This document shows, piece by piece, positions 12,258 to 22,094 of a stretch of DNA of 64,000 bases (position 1 is its first letter; every line of letters begins with the position of its first letter). The DNA is from Tanypteryx hageni (taxonomy: Eukaryota > Arthropoda > Insecta > Odonata > Petaluridae), in contig CM054117.1 of assembly GCA_028673005.1 (NCBI GenBank), positions 3,534,001-3,598,000 of the forward strand. Direction: 5' to 3'. The notes beneath the pieces are model-generated. The model had not been told where the DNA came from. It saw only the letters and a list, made by a program, of their open reading frames with translations, and did no database searches. Position numbers and translations under genes: made by a program.

Positions 12258-12425
12258 GAACAGAACTCCGAAACCAACGACTCACAACAATAACTCGAGC
12301 CAAGTTATGCTAAAGGCGGAGAACAGAACTCAGAAACCAAAGACTTTCAACAATAACTTAAGGCAAGTTATGCTACAAGACGGAAGAAAGAACTTTGAAA
12401 CCAACGACTTTTGACAAGAATTTGG
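12258..12425. repeat. Tandem repeat, about 64-bp unit, 2.6 copies
   Basis: GAACAGAACTCCGAAACCAACGA at 12258 recurs as GAACAGAACTCAGAAACCAAAGA at 12321 and AAGAACTTTGAAACCAACGA near 12387. Each is followed by a form of CAACAATAACT and CAAGTTATGCTA. Confidence 0.8.
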
Positions 12426-12734
12426 GAGTTTCACGCGACATAGGGAAATAGTTTTCCCGTATCGAGCGCCTACCTCCAAATAGCCTGAACCGGCTAACGG
12501 AGCTATAGTACACGACGGGTTGAGAATAAGGGTCTCAGTTAGCCTTGCACCCGTAATAGCGATTGAAGGCGACAGGACACCTTCACCTAGCATAAACTAG
12601 AGGCGGAGAATTCCCTATCTTTTCGTACAGTTCGTACGAGAACGTTTGTATGAATTGTCAGCACAGACACGGCAATCACACAAACACGATAGCGGCTTCT
12701 CCTACTCTCGGCAAGTAATCTCCGAATTTGAATG

Positions 12735-12835
12735 CCCAGCCGATTCGCCTCTGTCCTACGCACAGTGGATATCTCAGAGGTAGTGCAATGAATAGGCGGG
12801 GAAGGGAGGAGGGAAACCCGGTGCCGGCATTTGCC
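12735..12835. repeat. Inverted repeat partner of 9205-9300
   Basis: TGCCCAGCCGATTCGCCTCT...TATCTCAGAGGTAGTGCAATGAA...GTGCCGGCATTTGCC is the inverse of the block at 9205-9300. It lies inside the 9490-13905 inverted repeat. Confidence 0.7.
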
Positions 12836-12964
12836 TGCTCTTACGAAGAACACCAGGGGGGCCAACAGCTTAACGTCCCTTCAGAAGGACGGAACAGCTG
12901 AATTTGCGCGGTCTCCTCCAACCACACAAACAGGGGGCCGGGCGACCTTCGAAAAATCCTACAC

Positions 12965-13053
12965 TGGAAGGAATCGTACCCGAAGCCTTTTCAAGCAGCA
13001 GGCGAGTATCAGCCAGCGTCCTAACCACTACACCACCGGCACCCCGAGTAATC
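12965..13053 (-). repeat. tRNA-derived SINE head or tRNA pseudogene
   Basis: On the minus strand, GGTGCCGGTGGTGTAGTGG TTAGGACGCTGGCTG has a good box A (TGGTGTAGTGG). It is followed about 35 nt later by GGGTACGATTCC, a one-mismatch box B. The anticodon region is expanded and does not fold as a proper tRNA, so I call it a SINE head and not a tRNA gene. Confidence 0.6.
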
Positions 13054-13375
13054 TCCGAAAAACGCTATGAAGGATGTATTTATACTAGGGCAGGGTAGGG
13101 AGAAGGGAAAGGGACGTGGATAAACAAGAGAGGGGTAACGGAGGAGTCATTACGAAAAGAACTCTGTTAATGACAACGATGTCTTTATCCAACAACGTAC
13201 GTCCCCATTCTGTTCGCTTATAAGTCCTGACCTTGACGATGTTATTTTGTAACAGACATAAGATTCGGCTAGGTGTGATGTAAGATTAAGATGTTGGTTA
13301 CAAAGTTCTATTCTTCATCTTGTTCCGCAACTTATTGGTCTTCTGAGAGTTTTCCATAATTGTTTAACTTGAGTT

Positions 13376-13455
13376 CTCTCTTTTTGGCTGGCGGGCGACA
13401 CACAAATGTCTTGCGGGCGCCATGGCGCCCGCGGTCGACGCGTTGCCGACCTCTG
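13376..13455. mobile_element. hAT-type terminal fragment
   Basis: CTCTCTTTTTGGC...GCGGGCGCCATGGCGCCCGC...GCGTTGCCGACCTCTG ends in the inverse of CAGAGGTCGGCAA, a typical hAT terminus. It closely matches 60540-60626. A GC-rich palindrome (GGGCGCCATGGCGCCC) precedes the end. The matching opposite end is not in the window. Confidence 0.6.
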
Positions 13456-13905
13456 GTATACAGAGACAAATGAAAGAAGATCTGATCTGACAGTAAATTC
13501 TAGCATGTCTGCCGTGTGGTGAACAAGAGAATGTGAAAAATTCTGAGAACGAAAATGTAGTGAAAAAAAAATGAAAAATGATTGTGGATACCAAGTAAAA
13601 CTTCACCGCGAAAAAGGAAAACAGGAATAATAAAATAAGCGAGGAATAAAAGCGACCGAAACTGGCTGCAAACTCCAGACCTTGAAAATGCTAGCCCAGC
13701 TTCCTAGTGCTAAGCTACGGATTACGATTAAGACTTGCGCCGTCGTGACTTTATCGTGCGCGTCGCAAAAATGCGAACTTTAAACGCAATTTGCATAAAA
13801 ACTACTAATCATAAACGCCCAAAAGGGCAATTTTTTTGTGATCCTGGCGTCTAGCGCTACGTACCTACCAAGTTTCAGCAAAATCCGTGACCCCACGTAT
13901 GTGTA
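13440..13905. repeat. Long inverted repeat, right arm
   Basis: Inverse of 9490-9785. It starts with GTATACAGAGACAAATG directly after the hAT terminus and ends CCAAGTTTCAGCAAAATCCGTGACCCC. It is interrupted by an insertion at 13612-13786. Confidence 0.8.
13612..13786 (-). repeat. tRNA-derived SINE-like insertion
   Basis: About 175 bp present in the right arm but absent from the left arm. The minus strand reads GTAGCTTAGCACTAGGAAGC then TTTTCAAGGTCTGGAGTTTG. This keeps the order of a tRNA D-arm and anticodon region, but box B is degraded. It is an insertion into the arm or a deletion from the other arm; the tRNA-like core favours insertion. Confidence 0.5.
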
Positions 13906-14017
13906 TTTGTAAGAACAATTATACTCAAACCATAACCTTCTTATATTGGATATAGCCACAAAGCTCCAACAATTAAGAAAAGAAAAAGGAGCGTTACTAA
14001 GACGTAACTAAGCGTCA

Positions 14018-14206
14018 ATTTTGGGAATAACTTTGAAACAGAAAAAAATCTGTTATGACCGGGAATCGAACCCGGGTCTTCCACTTACCGGGCGGATATT
14101 CTACCACTGTTTCTGAACGCGGGTGTTTTTCTTAGTTGGGTCCGGGCTAGCCAAGCTAGTATCAACCAGCCCCAAGAATTTTTTGTTTCAAAGTTATTCC
14201 CAAAGT
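14018..14206 (-). repeat. tRNA-like SINE flanked by inverted repeats, copy 1
   Basis: The minus strand contains GACCCGGGTTCGATTCCCGGTCATA, an intact T-arm and box B, preceded by GGTAGAATATCCGCCCGGTAAG. Compared with 26447-26690, about 30 bp covering the acceptor and D-arm are deleted. The whole is bracketed by TTTGGGAATAACTTTGAAACA and TGTTTCAAAGTTATTCCCAAA, a 20-bp inverted repeat. Element borders therefore look MITE-like although the core is tRNA-derived. Confidence 0.7.
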
Positions 14207-14229
14207 TACAGCTTATACCATTCTGCATA

Positions 14230-15000
14230 GTTTAATAATATTCCACCAATTTCTAAGCGTCAATTGTTAACAATAGTCGTCGGTAGTCGTGGTGGTGGAA
14301 GCTAAAAATATAAGATATCTCTTAAACAATGGGAAAATGTTTCAAACAAATTTTGTAGAAAATAAAATTTCCTACAACCTTTATTCTAATATATTTTTAC
14401 ATTCATCAAATATTAAAGCCAATATTTCAAAATAACGGATAAGTGACAAGAGTAAACACCCACTTCCGGTTGACCGAATTTTACCAAAATCAGTTCTTGT
14501 GACTTTTATAAAAATATTAAATATAAAATTTTGCGTTGACCTTGTTAATAGTTTTTGAGTTAGAGCAGGCACAAAAAAGCTATCACACACACACACACAT
14601 ACATCATCAAGAAAATGGTCAAAACGTGTTCAGGAGACCTCAAAACATGTATTTCCATTGAAATCTCGAACTCGATTTTTTCATGAAAACAATACTTTCC
14701 CATATATTACGTATTTTGAGAAAGTAAAAAAAACTGTTGTCTATCTGAAAGAACGGAGATCTTAATTATTGAAAGCAGAATTCAAATACCTACCGAATTA
14801 GCGTAAATAACTGCTTTTAATCGGAAAAAGTGTGAATTTTTCCTCTTTTCAACAATGGAAATCTTTCAATTGTCATTAAAGTTGCAAACGATTTTTATTG
14901 TTTATTAATTGTGGTAGCTCTGCTCTTAAGTTCCGCTTTAAAAATATTGATTTCCTTATGGTATTTAGTAAAAACCATATATATAATATTTAGTTGACAT
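14230..15000. other. AT-rich intergenic sequence
   Basis: No exon seen. Holds a short (CA)n run at 14580-14600 and one copy of a dispersed repeat (14770-14860). Confidence 0.4.
14770..14860. repeat. Dispersed repeat Y, copy 1
   Basis: GCAGAATTCAAATACCTACCGAATTAGCGTAAATA-ACTGCTTTTAATC. Related sequence occurs at 37885-37950, 48390-48450 and 55005-55060, all in the same orientation, with about 60 bp shared. Confidence 0.7.
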
Positions 15001-15008
15001 CCGTTGAG

Positions 15009-15600
15009 CCAATTCCTTCCAAATCCATATTTACTGAAATACTTTAATTTGTAATTGTGGCTCCCCTGTTCAGTTGATCCAGGGGAGCCACAATATGCTA
15101 TTATGTCTCTGTATATATGTGTACATAATAAATATTATAATATGGTTAAAATCGATGAGGAAAGTTCAACACAAACACTTATAAAATGAAAATTTTTATT
15201 ACTTTATTTTGTCAGCCCTTCTTTGTATATCTATCCATAAATCTTATTTTTGTTTTTTTATCTCGCACAACTCCTTCATACGAAATTGCGTTGATATCGG
15301 GTATGCCAATTCCTTCCAATTATCGTAATGTTTGACTTTGCAATTGTGGCACTCCTACTCAGTTAATCGGGTGGAAGTATGACATTTTGGTCATAAATTT
15401 ATGTGAAAATTCTATTTACCAAATTTTCTTGAATTGGGTTAGGCCATTTCGTTCCAAAAGTATAACTACAGAAAATTTCATTTTGCAATTGTGTCACCAC
15501 TGCTTTGTCAACCCGGTCCAAATATGTCATTTTGGTCATGTATTTATGTGATGATTTTATGTACCTATCGAATTTGGTTGAAATCGGTTCGACCAGACCT
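15009..15600. repeat. Diverged tandem repeat, three units
   Basis: GCCAATTCCTTCCAA...CTTT..AATTGTGGC units start near 15009, 15305 and 15450. The last two share GTCATTTTGGTCAT and ATTTATGTGA. They are followed by GAAATCGGTTCGACCAGACCTTCC, the type of text often seen in arthropod non-coding repeats. Confidence 0.6.
15054..15094. repeat. Perfect 14-bp hairpin, 13-bp loop
   Basis: ATTGTGGCTCCCCT at 15054-15067 is exactly complementary to AGGGGAGCCACAAT at 15081-15094. The stem is GC-rich in an AT-rich context. Confidence 0.85.
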
Positions 15601-16067
15601 TCCCTGATATATACGTAAAGGCAGACGGACATTGCCGAAATTTGGACCGACCGTTCCATGGGGACCCCTAGAAATCGTGAAATTTTGATCGACCCTACAT
15701 TACGATCCTTGTCCCCGTAGACCGATTTATCCATTTTAGGCTCGAAAGCGTGTCTCATCAAAACATTGATAGTATTGGAGAATTCATCAAAATCGGTCAA
15801 TTTGTTGCTGAGATCTCTTCAATAAACGCATTTGGATCAACAATGGGGACCCTCGCGCCCCCGCAAGACCATTTGAATTATTTTTGACACTACAGCTCTT
15901 TAATTAACCTTCTATCTTTCCAGTCTACTTTCTTTGCTTTTAGTATTTCCATGAGTTATTTCACTGTATATGATAACATTTATAAATTAGAAATTAATTA
16001 ACGTAATTATACAATTTTCGATGCTCTTTTGTTCATTTCAATAAAATATTAATTAAAAATTTTACAA
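15601..16067. other. Non-coding sequence
   Basis: A 133-codon minus-strand open frame at 15399-15800 lies across this border. It has no recognisable domain and consists of repeat sequence, so I do not call it a gene. Nothing else seen. Confidence 0.35.
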
Positions 16068-16580
16068 CTGGAGAACCGCTGAACATATGTTAATGAAATT
16101 TGGTATTGGGGAGTTTTACTAAAAGTTGTCAGATGATTCCAATTTTGGTTAAAATCGGATTACAATAACGACCACTTTACATGAAGATCTTTATGTAGCT
16201 TACAATGTACTTCTGTTTCAAGTGGGGAACCGCTGGATATATTTTGATGAAATTTGGTATTGGGAAGTTTTACTAAAATCGGTCAACTAATTCTAATTTT
16301 GTTAAAATCAGACAACAATAACGACCGCTTTACATGAAGATCTACATGTATTTTACAACGAGCCTCTTTTTCACGTCGGGAACCACTGGACATATTATGT
16401 TTAACTAAAATTTGTCGACCAACTTCAATTTTGGTGAAAATCGGACAATTATGACCACTTTATATGAAGAACTACATGTAGTTTACAATATATGTTTCAA
16501 CTCGGGAACTGCAGGACCTATTTTGATGAAATTTGGTATTGGAGAATTATACTAAAATTTATCGATCTCAAAGAACGCAT
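16068..16580. repeat. Diverged tandem repeat, about 153-bp unit, 3.5 copies
   Basis: Units start with GGAGAACCGCTGAACATAT (16069), GGGGAACCGCTGGATATAT (16223), GGGAACCACTGGACATAT (16378) and GGGAACTGCAGGACCTAT (16503). Each is followed by GATGAAATTTGGTATTGG and ATGACCACTTTA-CATGAAGA variants. Confidence 0.85.
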
Positions 16581-16793
16581 TTGGAAACTATGTACACTGA
16601 CATAGAGTACACATTTCCATATTTGTTTAATAAAAATCTTAAATATACAGTTTTGTGCTGATTCGGTACGTAGTTTTCACCTATACTTAAATTCAAATCA
16701 GAGTATGCACAACAAAATTTCTACTACACAGACATCATTGAGAAAATAGTGAAAACATTATCCGAGGACATAAAAATGCATTACCGTATTTAC

Positions 16794-17527
16794 TCGCATA
16801 TCAGCCACACTTGTTTTTCCCATAATTTTCATCTCCAAAACGAGGATGCGGCTTATATGCGAGGAAAAATAATAGGAAAATCCAAAAATGTGAGATAATT
16901 GTTAAAATTCGCTATGCCTTTGCTAAGTGGGTGGGTAATGTAATTTGCAGTATGTGACGTATAAAAACATAACATAATCACCGAAACAAATAAATAGGAT
17001 AAGAAATGTTATTATTAATGATGCAAGGAGTTACAGACATCAATTTTTACAGGCAATCGCTACGGTAGTGCCAGGGGCCTGTGAGAAAAATTCCGTAGTT
17101 TAACAAATATCAAGACATCATCACAGTTCAGTCTCATATTCCAATAATTCTATTGTAAGAAACATTCTGGTGATGTTTCCTTCGATTTGAAAGTTGTGAT
17201 TTTTCGTCGCTGTCCACGTGCAGCATGTTTCAGTAAAATGCACATTCTGAGATTTTTGATAATATTGTACTTTGTATCCCGCAAAATGCTGATCGGTTAC
17301 AAATAATTCACTGAAATACTGTATTATTACAGACAATACCAATGTTTACTGATATTTGTGTACAGTTAATGATACATATTAGTAATTACCTAGAATGTTT
17401 TATGCCTAATCACGACCTTTGAAGCATGGCTTATTTTCAGAAATCCCCCCCCCCCCCCCTAGATTCAATCTCAAAAAACTAGGGTGTGGATTATATGCAG
17501 TGGCGGCTTATATGCGAGTAAATACAG
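16794..17527. mobile_element. Pogo-type MITE, 734 bp, TA target duplication
   Basis: The ends CCGTATTTACTCGCATATC and GATGCGGCTTATATGCG are mirrored by GCGGCTTATATGCGAGTAAATACAG. TA flanks both sides (16792-16793 and 17528-17529). The TIR resembles those of the pogo elements at 18692 and 24094. No transposase frame is present. A run of about 14 C at 17447-17460 lies near the right end. Confidence 0.8.
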
Positions 17528-17612
17528 TATTCCTGTTGAAATCTCAAATTCAATTTTTTCATGGATACATTCTCTACTGAACAAGGAGAAAGTTAAAAGA
17601 ACTAATGCTCAC

Positions 17613-17875
17613 CAGAAACTGAAATGACTTTCCTCTGAGCACGTAGGCTAGCCACTTATTGTTCTGCTGCTGATCATGCAAAGGAGTTTTAATGCTGCCA
17701 TTGCCAACAGTGAAAACTTCCGAGTCTGATGAGTCCATTGGGATAGTCTTGCTCTGGGAGATATTAGACCCCGCATTTGCAGCAGAGATAGCCAATGAGA
17801 AACTGCCTCTAGGGTCAGCGCTTGTTAGGCTACTCAAACTAGAAGTTGAGCTGCTCCGACTGCCTCCACCAGCAC
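17613..17875 (-). CDS. Serine-rich exon of an unidentified host gene
   Basis: Minus-strand exon candidate of 263 bp. The acceptor CATTTCAACAG precedes 17875 and the canonical donor CTG|GTGAGC follows 17613. It is open throughout in the frame AGGGSRSSSTSSLSSLTSAD...LHDQQQNNKWLAYVLRGKSF. The first two bases complete a split codon and the exon ends on a codon boundary. Composition is unlike the flanking repeats: balanced codons, Ser-rich then mixed, with no transposon motif. I do not recognise the family; it looks like an internal linker of a large protein. Neighbouring exons are not certain, although 23875-23924 could belong to the same gene. Transposon nests separate it from everything to the right. 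Confidence 0.6.
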
Positions 17876-18232
17876 CTGTTGAAATGCAACAATGTATTGC
17901 TTTTAACTATTGGGCAGAAAGTACTTAAGCTGAAAAATTTTAATCAGCCAATAAACACAGACATAAAATGTCATAAAAGTTTGAGAGAGTATTTAAAAGA
18001 ATGCTGGCAAAGAGTATAATCCTTAATTTAGAAGAAAAAAGTTCCAAGCACAAAACCCAGTTATAGAAACAACTCACATTTATACAACTTAAATTGTACT
18101 AAAAAATTAAAATCTTTAACTTAAAGAGAATTTAGTTGAAAAAGAATAATTTAATAGTTCCATTAATAATATAGCAATACTCAAGAGAGATTATCATATT
18201 GAGATTTTAGCTGGAGCCTAAACAGTTCTGTG
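17876..18232. other. Putative intron sequence, minus-strand gene
   Basis: AT-rich. No splice-bounded frame, repeat or RNA gene recognised. Confidence 0.4.
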
Positions 18233-19318
18233 AAGTTACACCCCAAGGCTTTTCGCCCAGTTCACCCACCAGAAGTTTCCCACAATGCGGCATTTCACCC
18301 ACGATGTTATTAGAATGTTATTTATACTTGAATACAATCTATGATGTCTAGAGGATAAAGGTTTGTTGACTTGATTTTCTTATTATAATTCTCCACAGTA
18401 TTTCAATTTTAGCTTATTTATTAAATCCAAATTATTTCTACACTTAATTATGTTTAGTACATAATGAAAAATACTATATTAATAGAGGAGGAGAATAAAA
18501 GGGTGTTGCGAGACATGGTGATACAATACAAAGTAAGTAAAAGGTAAGGTAAGGTTTCTTCATAAGAATTAGGTCCCAGGACGATTCTACCGGAGACCTG
18601 CAGCGCGTACGTGAATTTTCTCTCTCCTTATATTAGAGGAGAAGCATAGAATTGGGATAGACAAAAGTTAAAATAAAAACTTGACAATATACCGTATTTA
18701 CCCGAAAGGAAGACGAGGTATTTTCACAAAAATGCCATTAAAATATAAGGTATCGTCTTAGAATCGAGTATGAGGATTTAAGGTTAGAATACACCCCAAT
18801 TTTAAATGTGCCATGAAATACCCAGATGTCCAGTATATGTCCGTTAAAATATTTATTATTGCATAAAGTCATACATCGTATTTAATTAATTACTACAATT
18901 ATTTTAAAATTTAAGGTCAAATGTCTTAAAATTGCTCCTACAGACCAATGGTTCCATTTCGGCGGTAGGGAAGTGTTTAGAGCTGAGTAGGTAATTGCGT
19001 GACAAATTGAAAAAAAAAATTACTACAGCTGGGCGGTTCCGTGCGTAATATGAAACACAATGTCATGTAGGCACCAATTAAGGTGTCTATTAATACAATT
19101 TAAACAAGACTGATACAATTTAAACGTATCTACTACAATTTTAACATGATGCTTTGCTATAGTTAATGGTTTCAGACATTACATTATGATGCTTTGCATG
19201 AAGTGGACGTGAGTTTTAGAGTAAAATATTTACGATAGCACTTGAGTAGTACACACTTAGCTGAGTTTTAAAGTGAAATAATGACAAGTTATTATTTATA
19301 ACTTTTATATATGATACC

Positions 19319-22078
19319 CAGTGGCGGCTCGTAGCTAAAATTAGTGGGGGTGCTGCTCCAGAAAATTTTTAGCCTTTGTTTTAAAATTGTGTAAAAGGAA
19401 AAAAACATGTATAAAAAGAAAATTTATTCAGGAACTTGATAAAATCTTAACAAAAAAAACAAACATTTTTTACTTACTTTAACTTAAATTGTTACAGTTC
19501 AAGCTTGATCTATTCATTTAAAAATTAAATCCATTCTTCTTGTTTTAATTTGCGCAAAAAGTTCAATAATTTTCTCCTTGATCTCTGGATGACAATTGAG
19601 GAAATTTTTCTCCATTGAAAGTACTGCAAGTACTGCAAGTTTTTATTCTTTTCAATGTTGAAAAGCAGCGCTCGGCCTCTGATGTAGTCATGGGAATTGT
19701 CAAGAGGATTTTTATCAGTTTCGTAATTTCACTAAAAACATCATCTAGATTATTTTCCAAGATAAATTTCAGCAGCTCAATTAATTTGCAATATTCATGA
19801 ATATCAGTCCTACAATAGAATACTTTTAGTTCAGTTTCAAGCTTTTCTTTGTCAATCATGGGATAAGATTCAGTGGTCAGTACTATCTCTTTTGTGGGAT
19901 GTTCATTCTTAAATCTAGTGAAGCATTTCTTGTTGAACAATTTAGCAGCTACTAAGTGTTTAGTGGAAGAATATCTGTCCATTATAACAACACATATATA
20001 GTCACACACTTCCTTAGCTTCTGCCATGAGTGTCTTTGAAGGATTCTCACAGTACTTTGAGTTTCTCAATTCTAAAATAGCAGTTTTGAAATTTGTTATA
20101 TATTCATTAACTTTAAACACACTAATTTCTCGAGATTGCATTTGGTTGTAAATTATTTCAACATGAGGCATAATCTGATGAAAAAGCTCTAACCAAAACC
20201 TGAAATTATCATCATTCAGGTATTTTAAAATTCCTGTTGCTTCTGCAATGGTTTGATCTGCATTTGATGTTGACTGAATTTCAGTAAGGCAGTTTTTTAA
20301 AGGTTGCAAATTTTCATGAACTCTGTTTATGGTCCGTATGTTGAAATTCCACCTTGTAGAGGATGGACGTGGAATGCTGACGTCCATATGTTTCTTGAGA
20401 ATGGACACACGTTGTGGTGATTTTGAGAAGAATGTTGAAATAGCCAGAATGTTAGAGAAAAATATTCTTGCGTTTCGTGTAATACTTGCTGCATTTCTCA
20501 TTATTAAATTAAGTTGATGTGCATAACAGTGAATGAAATGTGCATTACTATAAACTGCTTTTATTTTTGCTTGAACTCCTGCTTTTTTGCCTTTCATGAC
20601 ATTCGCACCATCAAATGTCTGAGCTATCAGTTTTTGTCCATTTCCTTGAAGGATTATGTCCAATTGTTCTAAAATACGTTTTGATATGCCATCTGCAGTT
20701 TGATTTTCTGGAATAAAGAATCCCCAAAAACACTCAAATATTTCTTCATTCAATACGTACCGTAGAACAAGGACCATTTGAGTGTGTTCCGAAACATCTG
20801 TTGTGTCATCAGCCATGACAGCTACAAAGGAAGCTTTTCTAATTTCCGTCCTTATCTTCTCATGGTATATTTGTAGTAGGCAGTCAAGTATCTCATTCTG
20901 AATGGTCTTAGAAACACCTTTGAAGACTGCACTGGTTTCTAAGTGATTCTTCAAATCTGAATCTAATTTAGATGCAAAATTTACTAATCCTCTAAATACC
21001 CCTGGATTTACTGAATCGTCTTTTTCATCATGTCCACGTAAGGGAGTTTCAAAGTTTCCACAAAAGTAAATGCAGTCTATTATTTTGGACAAAATTTCAC
21101 GGTTCTTTTTAACTTTTATATTATGCTCATTGATTGAAAGTCTGTATGCCTCACTAAGTTTCTCCTTAATACTTACGGTTCCTAAAAGTGACAGTGAAAC
21201 AACATTATCAACGTGCTTCTTTGACTTCTCATGCTTTTCAGTTTTTTCTTTCATTTTGTTTATATTTCTAAAACCATCTTTTGTCCACGGTACATCACCT
21301 CCAAACAGCAAACACGGGAAGCAAAACAGTGCATTTTTTACTTCACAGCCGCAAAGCCAACTTTTCCGTTGGTACCATTCAGAATTAAAGCTACGAATAT
21401 ATTTCTTGTTGTTGCTTTTGCCTGGCTGAGGTATTAAAATATCAGGTGTTGAATAACCTCTTTTCTTAACTGTAACTTTCTCATGGAGAGATAGCTGTGA
21501 AAACTTAAGCTGTTGAAGTTCACTTACAGTCACAGAACTTATTTCTTGGGGATGCAAGGCCATGGTTAAAGTTTTCTGTTAAATAAAAGAACCGAAAAAA
21601 AATGAATCAAATAGAATAGCTGGAAGCAGAATAATAATCTAATTCTACACTCTTCTACACTTTATCACATTCAAGAATATGGTACACGGTTTTTAAGCAC
21701 AACACACGCTGAGTAAAAAAAAACTTCCTTCCACCATCACGCCAGAGCCGGCACTGCGAGAGCAACAGTGCTCTCTCTACCTGGCAGTCCTGCCTTCCTC
21801 CCCACCCCCCTCCTATGTGCGCATGCGCACAACAGTCAAACACCACGTCGCTGGCACTGTGAAGCGCACAGTTCCATACAAAGATTTTTGTATCTTTTTC
21901 ATAAACTGGGGGTTGGCTACTGAAGTACTGACATTAAGCTTAAGTAATATATATTGTACTACAAAAATAAAGAAAGAATTACAGAAAAAAGGACTCATCA
22001 TATTAAATGTTATCGATAATATCAAGTGGAAATAGGGGGTGCTGCAGTTTCGCAGTGCCTATACACGAGCCGCCACTG
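19319..22078 (-). mobile_element. hAT element, 2760 bp, inserted in the pogo element
   Basis: TIRs CAGTGGCGGCTCGT at 19319 and its inverse ACGAGCCGCCACTG ending at 22078 are perfect over 14 bp. Both ends then carry a GGGGGTGCTGC block. The flanking 8-mers are ATGATACC (19311-19318) and AAGATACC (22079-22086), an 8-bp target duplication with one mismatch. It carries a single long transposase frame on the minus strand. The insertion point lies 17 bp upstream of the pogo transposase ATG. Confidence 0.93.
19563..21563 (-). CDS. hAT transposase, TTF-type finger, frameshifted C-terminus
   Basis: A 666-codon frame from an ATG at 21563. The N-terminal half has a TTF-type zinc finger (around residues 60-90: WYQRKSWLCGCEVKNALFCF with paired Cys). 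The catalytic core follows: VMADDTTDVSEHTQMVLVLR holds the first Asp, QTFDGANVMKGKKAGVQ the second, and the middle has FIHCYAHQLNLIM. The dimerisation block LLTIPMTTSEAERCFSTLKR sits near residues 625-640. After RIKT (about residue 642) the frame departs from the family. The expected ending, which should finish like AVLSMEKNF...RRMDLIFK, is visible in the next frame. I infer a small deletion plus frameshift near 19637, at a repeated CTTGCAGTA. The protein is close to complete, but its extreme C-terminus is lost. It resembles ZMYM1-like hAT proteins. Confidence 0.85.
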   Translation of the reverse strand: MALHPQEISSVTVSELQQLKFSQLSLHEKVTVKKRGYSTPDILIPQPGKSNNKKYIRSFNSEWYQRKSWLCGCEVKNALFCFPCLLFGGDVPWTKDGFRNINKMKEKTEKHEKSKKHVDNVVSLSLLGTVSIKEKLSEAYRLSINEHNIKVKKNREILSKIIDCIYFCGNFETPLRGHDEKDDSVNPGVFRGLVNFASKLDSDLKNHLETSAVFKGVSKTIQNEILDCLLQIYHEKIRTEIRKASFVAVMADDTTDVSEHTQMVLVLRYVLNEEIFECFWGFFIPENQTADGISKRILEQLDIILQGNGQKLIAQTFDGANVMKGKKAGVQAKIKAVYSNAHFIHCYAHQLNLIMRNAASITRNARIFFSNILAISTFFSKSPQRVSILKKHMDVSIPRPSSTRWNFNIRTINRVHENLQPLKNCLTEIQSTSNADQTIAEATGILKYLNDDNFRFWLELFHQIMPHVEIIYNQMQSREISVFKVNEYITNFKTAILELRNSKYCENPSKTLMAEAKEVCDYICVVIMDRYSSTKHLVAAKLFNKKCFTRFKNEHPTKEIVLTTESYPMIDKEKLETELKVFYCRTDIHEYCKLIELLKFILENNLDDVFSEITKLIKILLTIPMTTSEAERCFSTLKRIKTCSTCSTFNGEKFPQLSSRDQGENY

Positions 22079-22094
22079 AAGATACCCCAAACAA

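Noticed and set aside
14046..14105. Functional tRNA gene
   Set aside because: The T-arm is perfect, but the D-arm and acceptor are deleted relative to the copy at 26447, and it lies inside a repeated element.
15399..15800. 133-codon minus-strand ORF as a gene
   Set aside because: It overlaps a diverged tandem repeat, has no recognisable motif and no upstream splice or promoter context.
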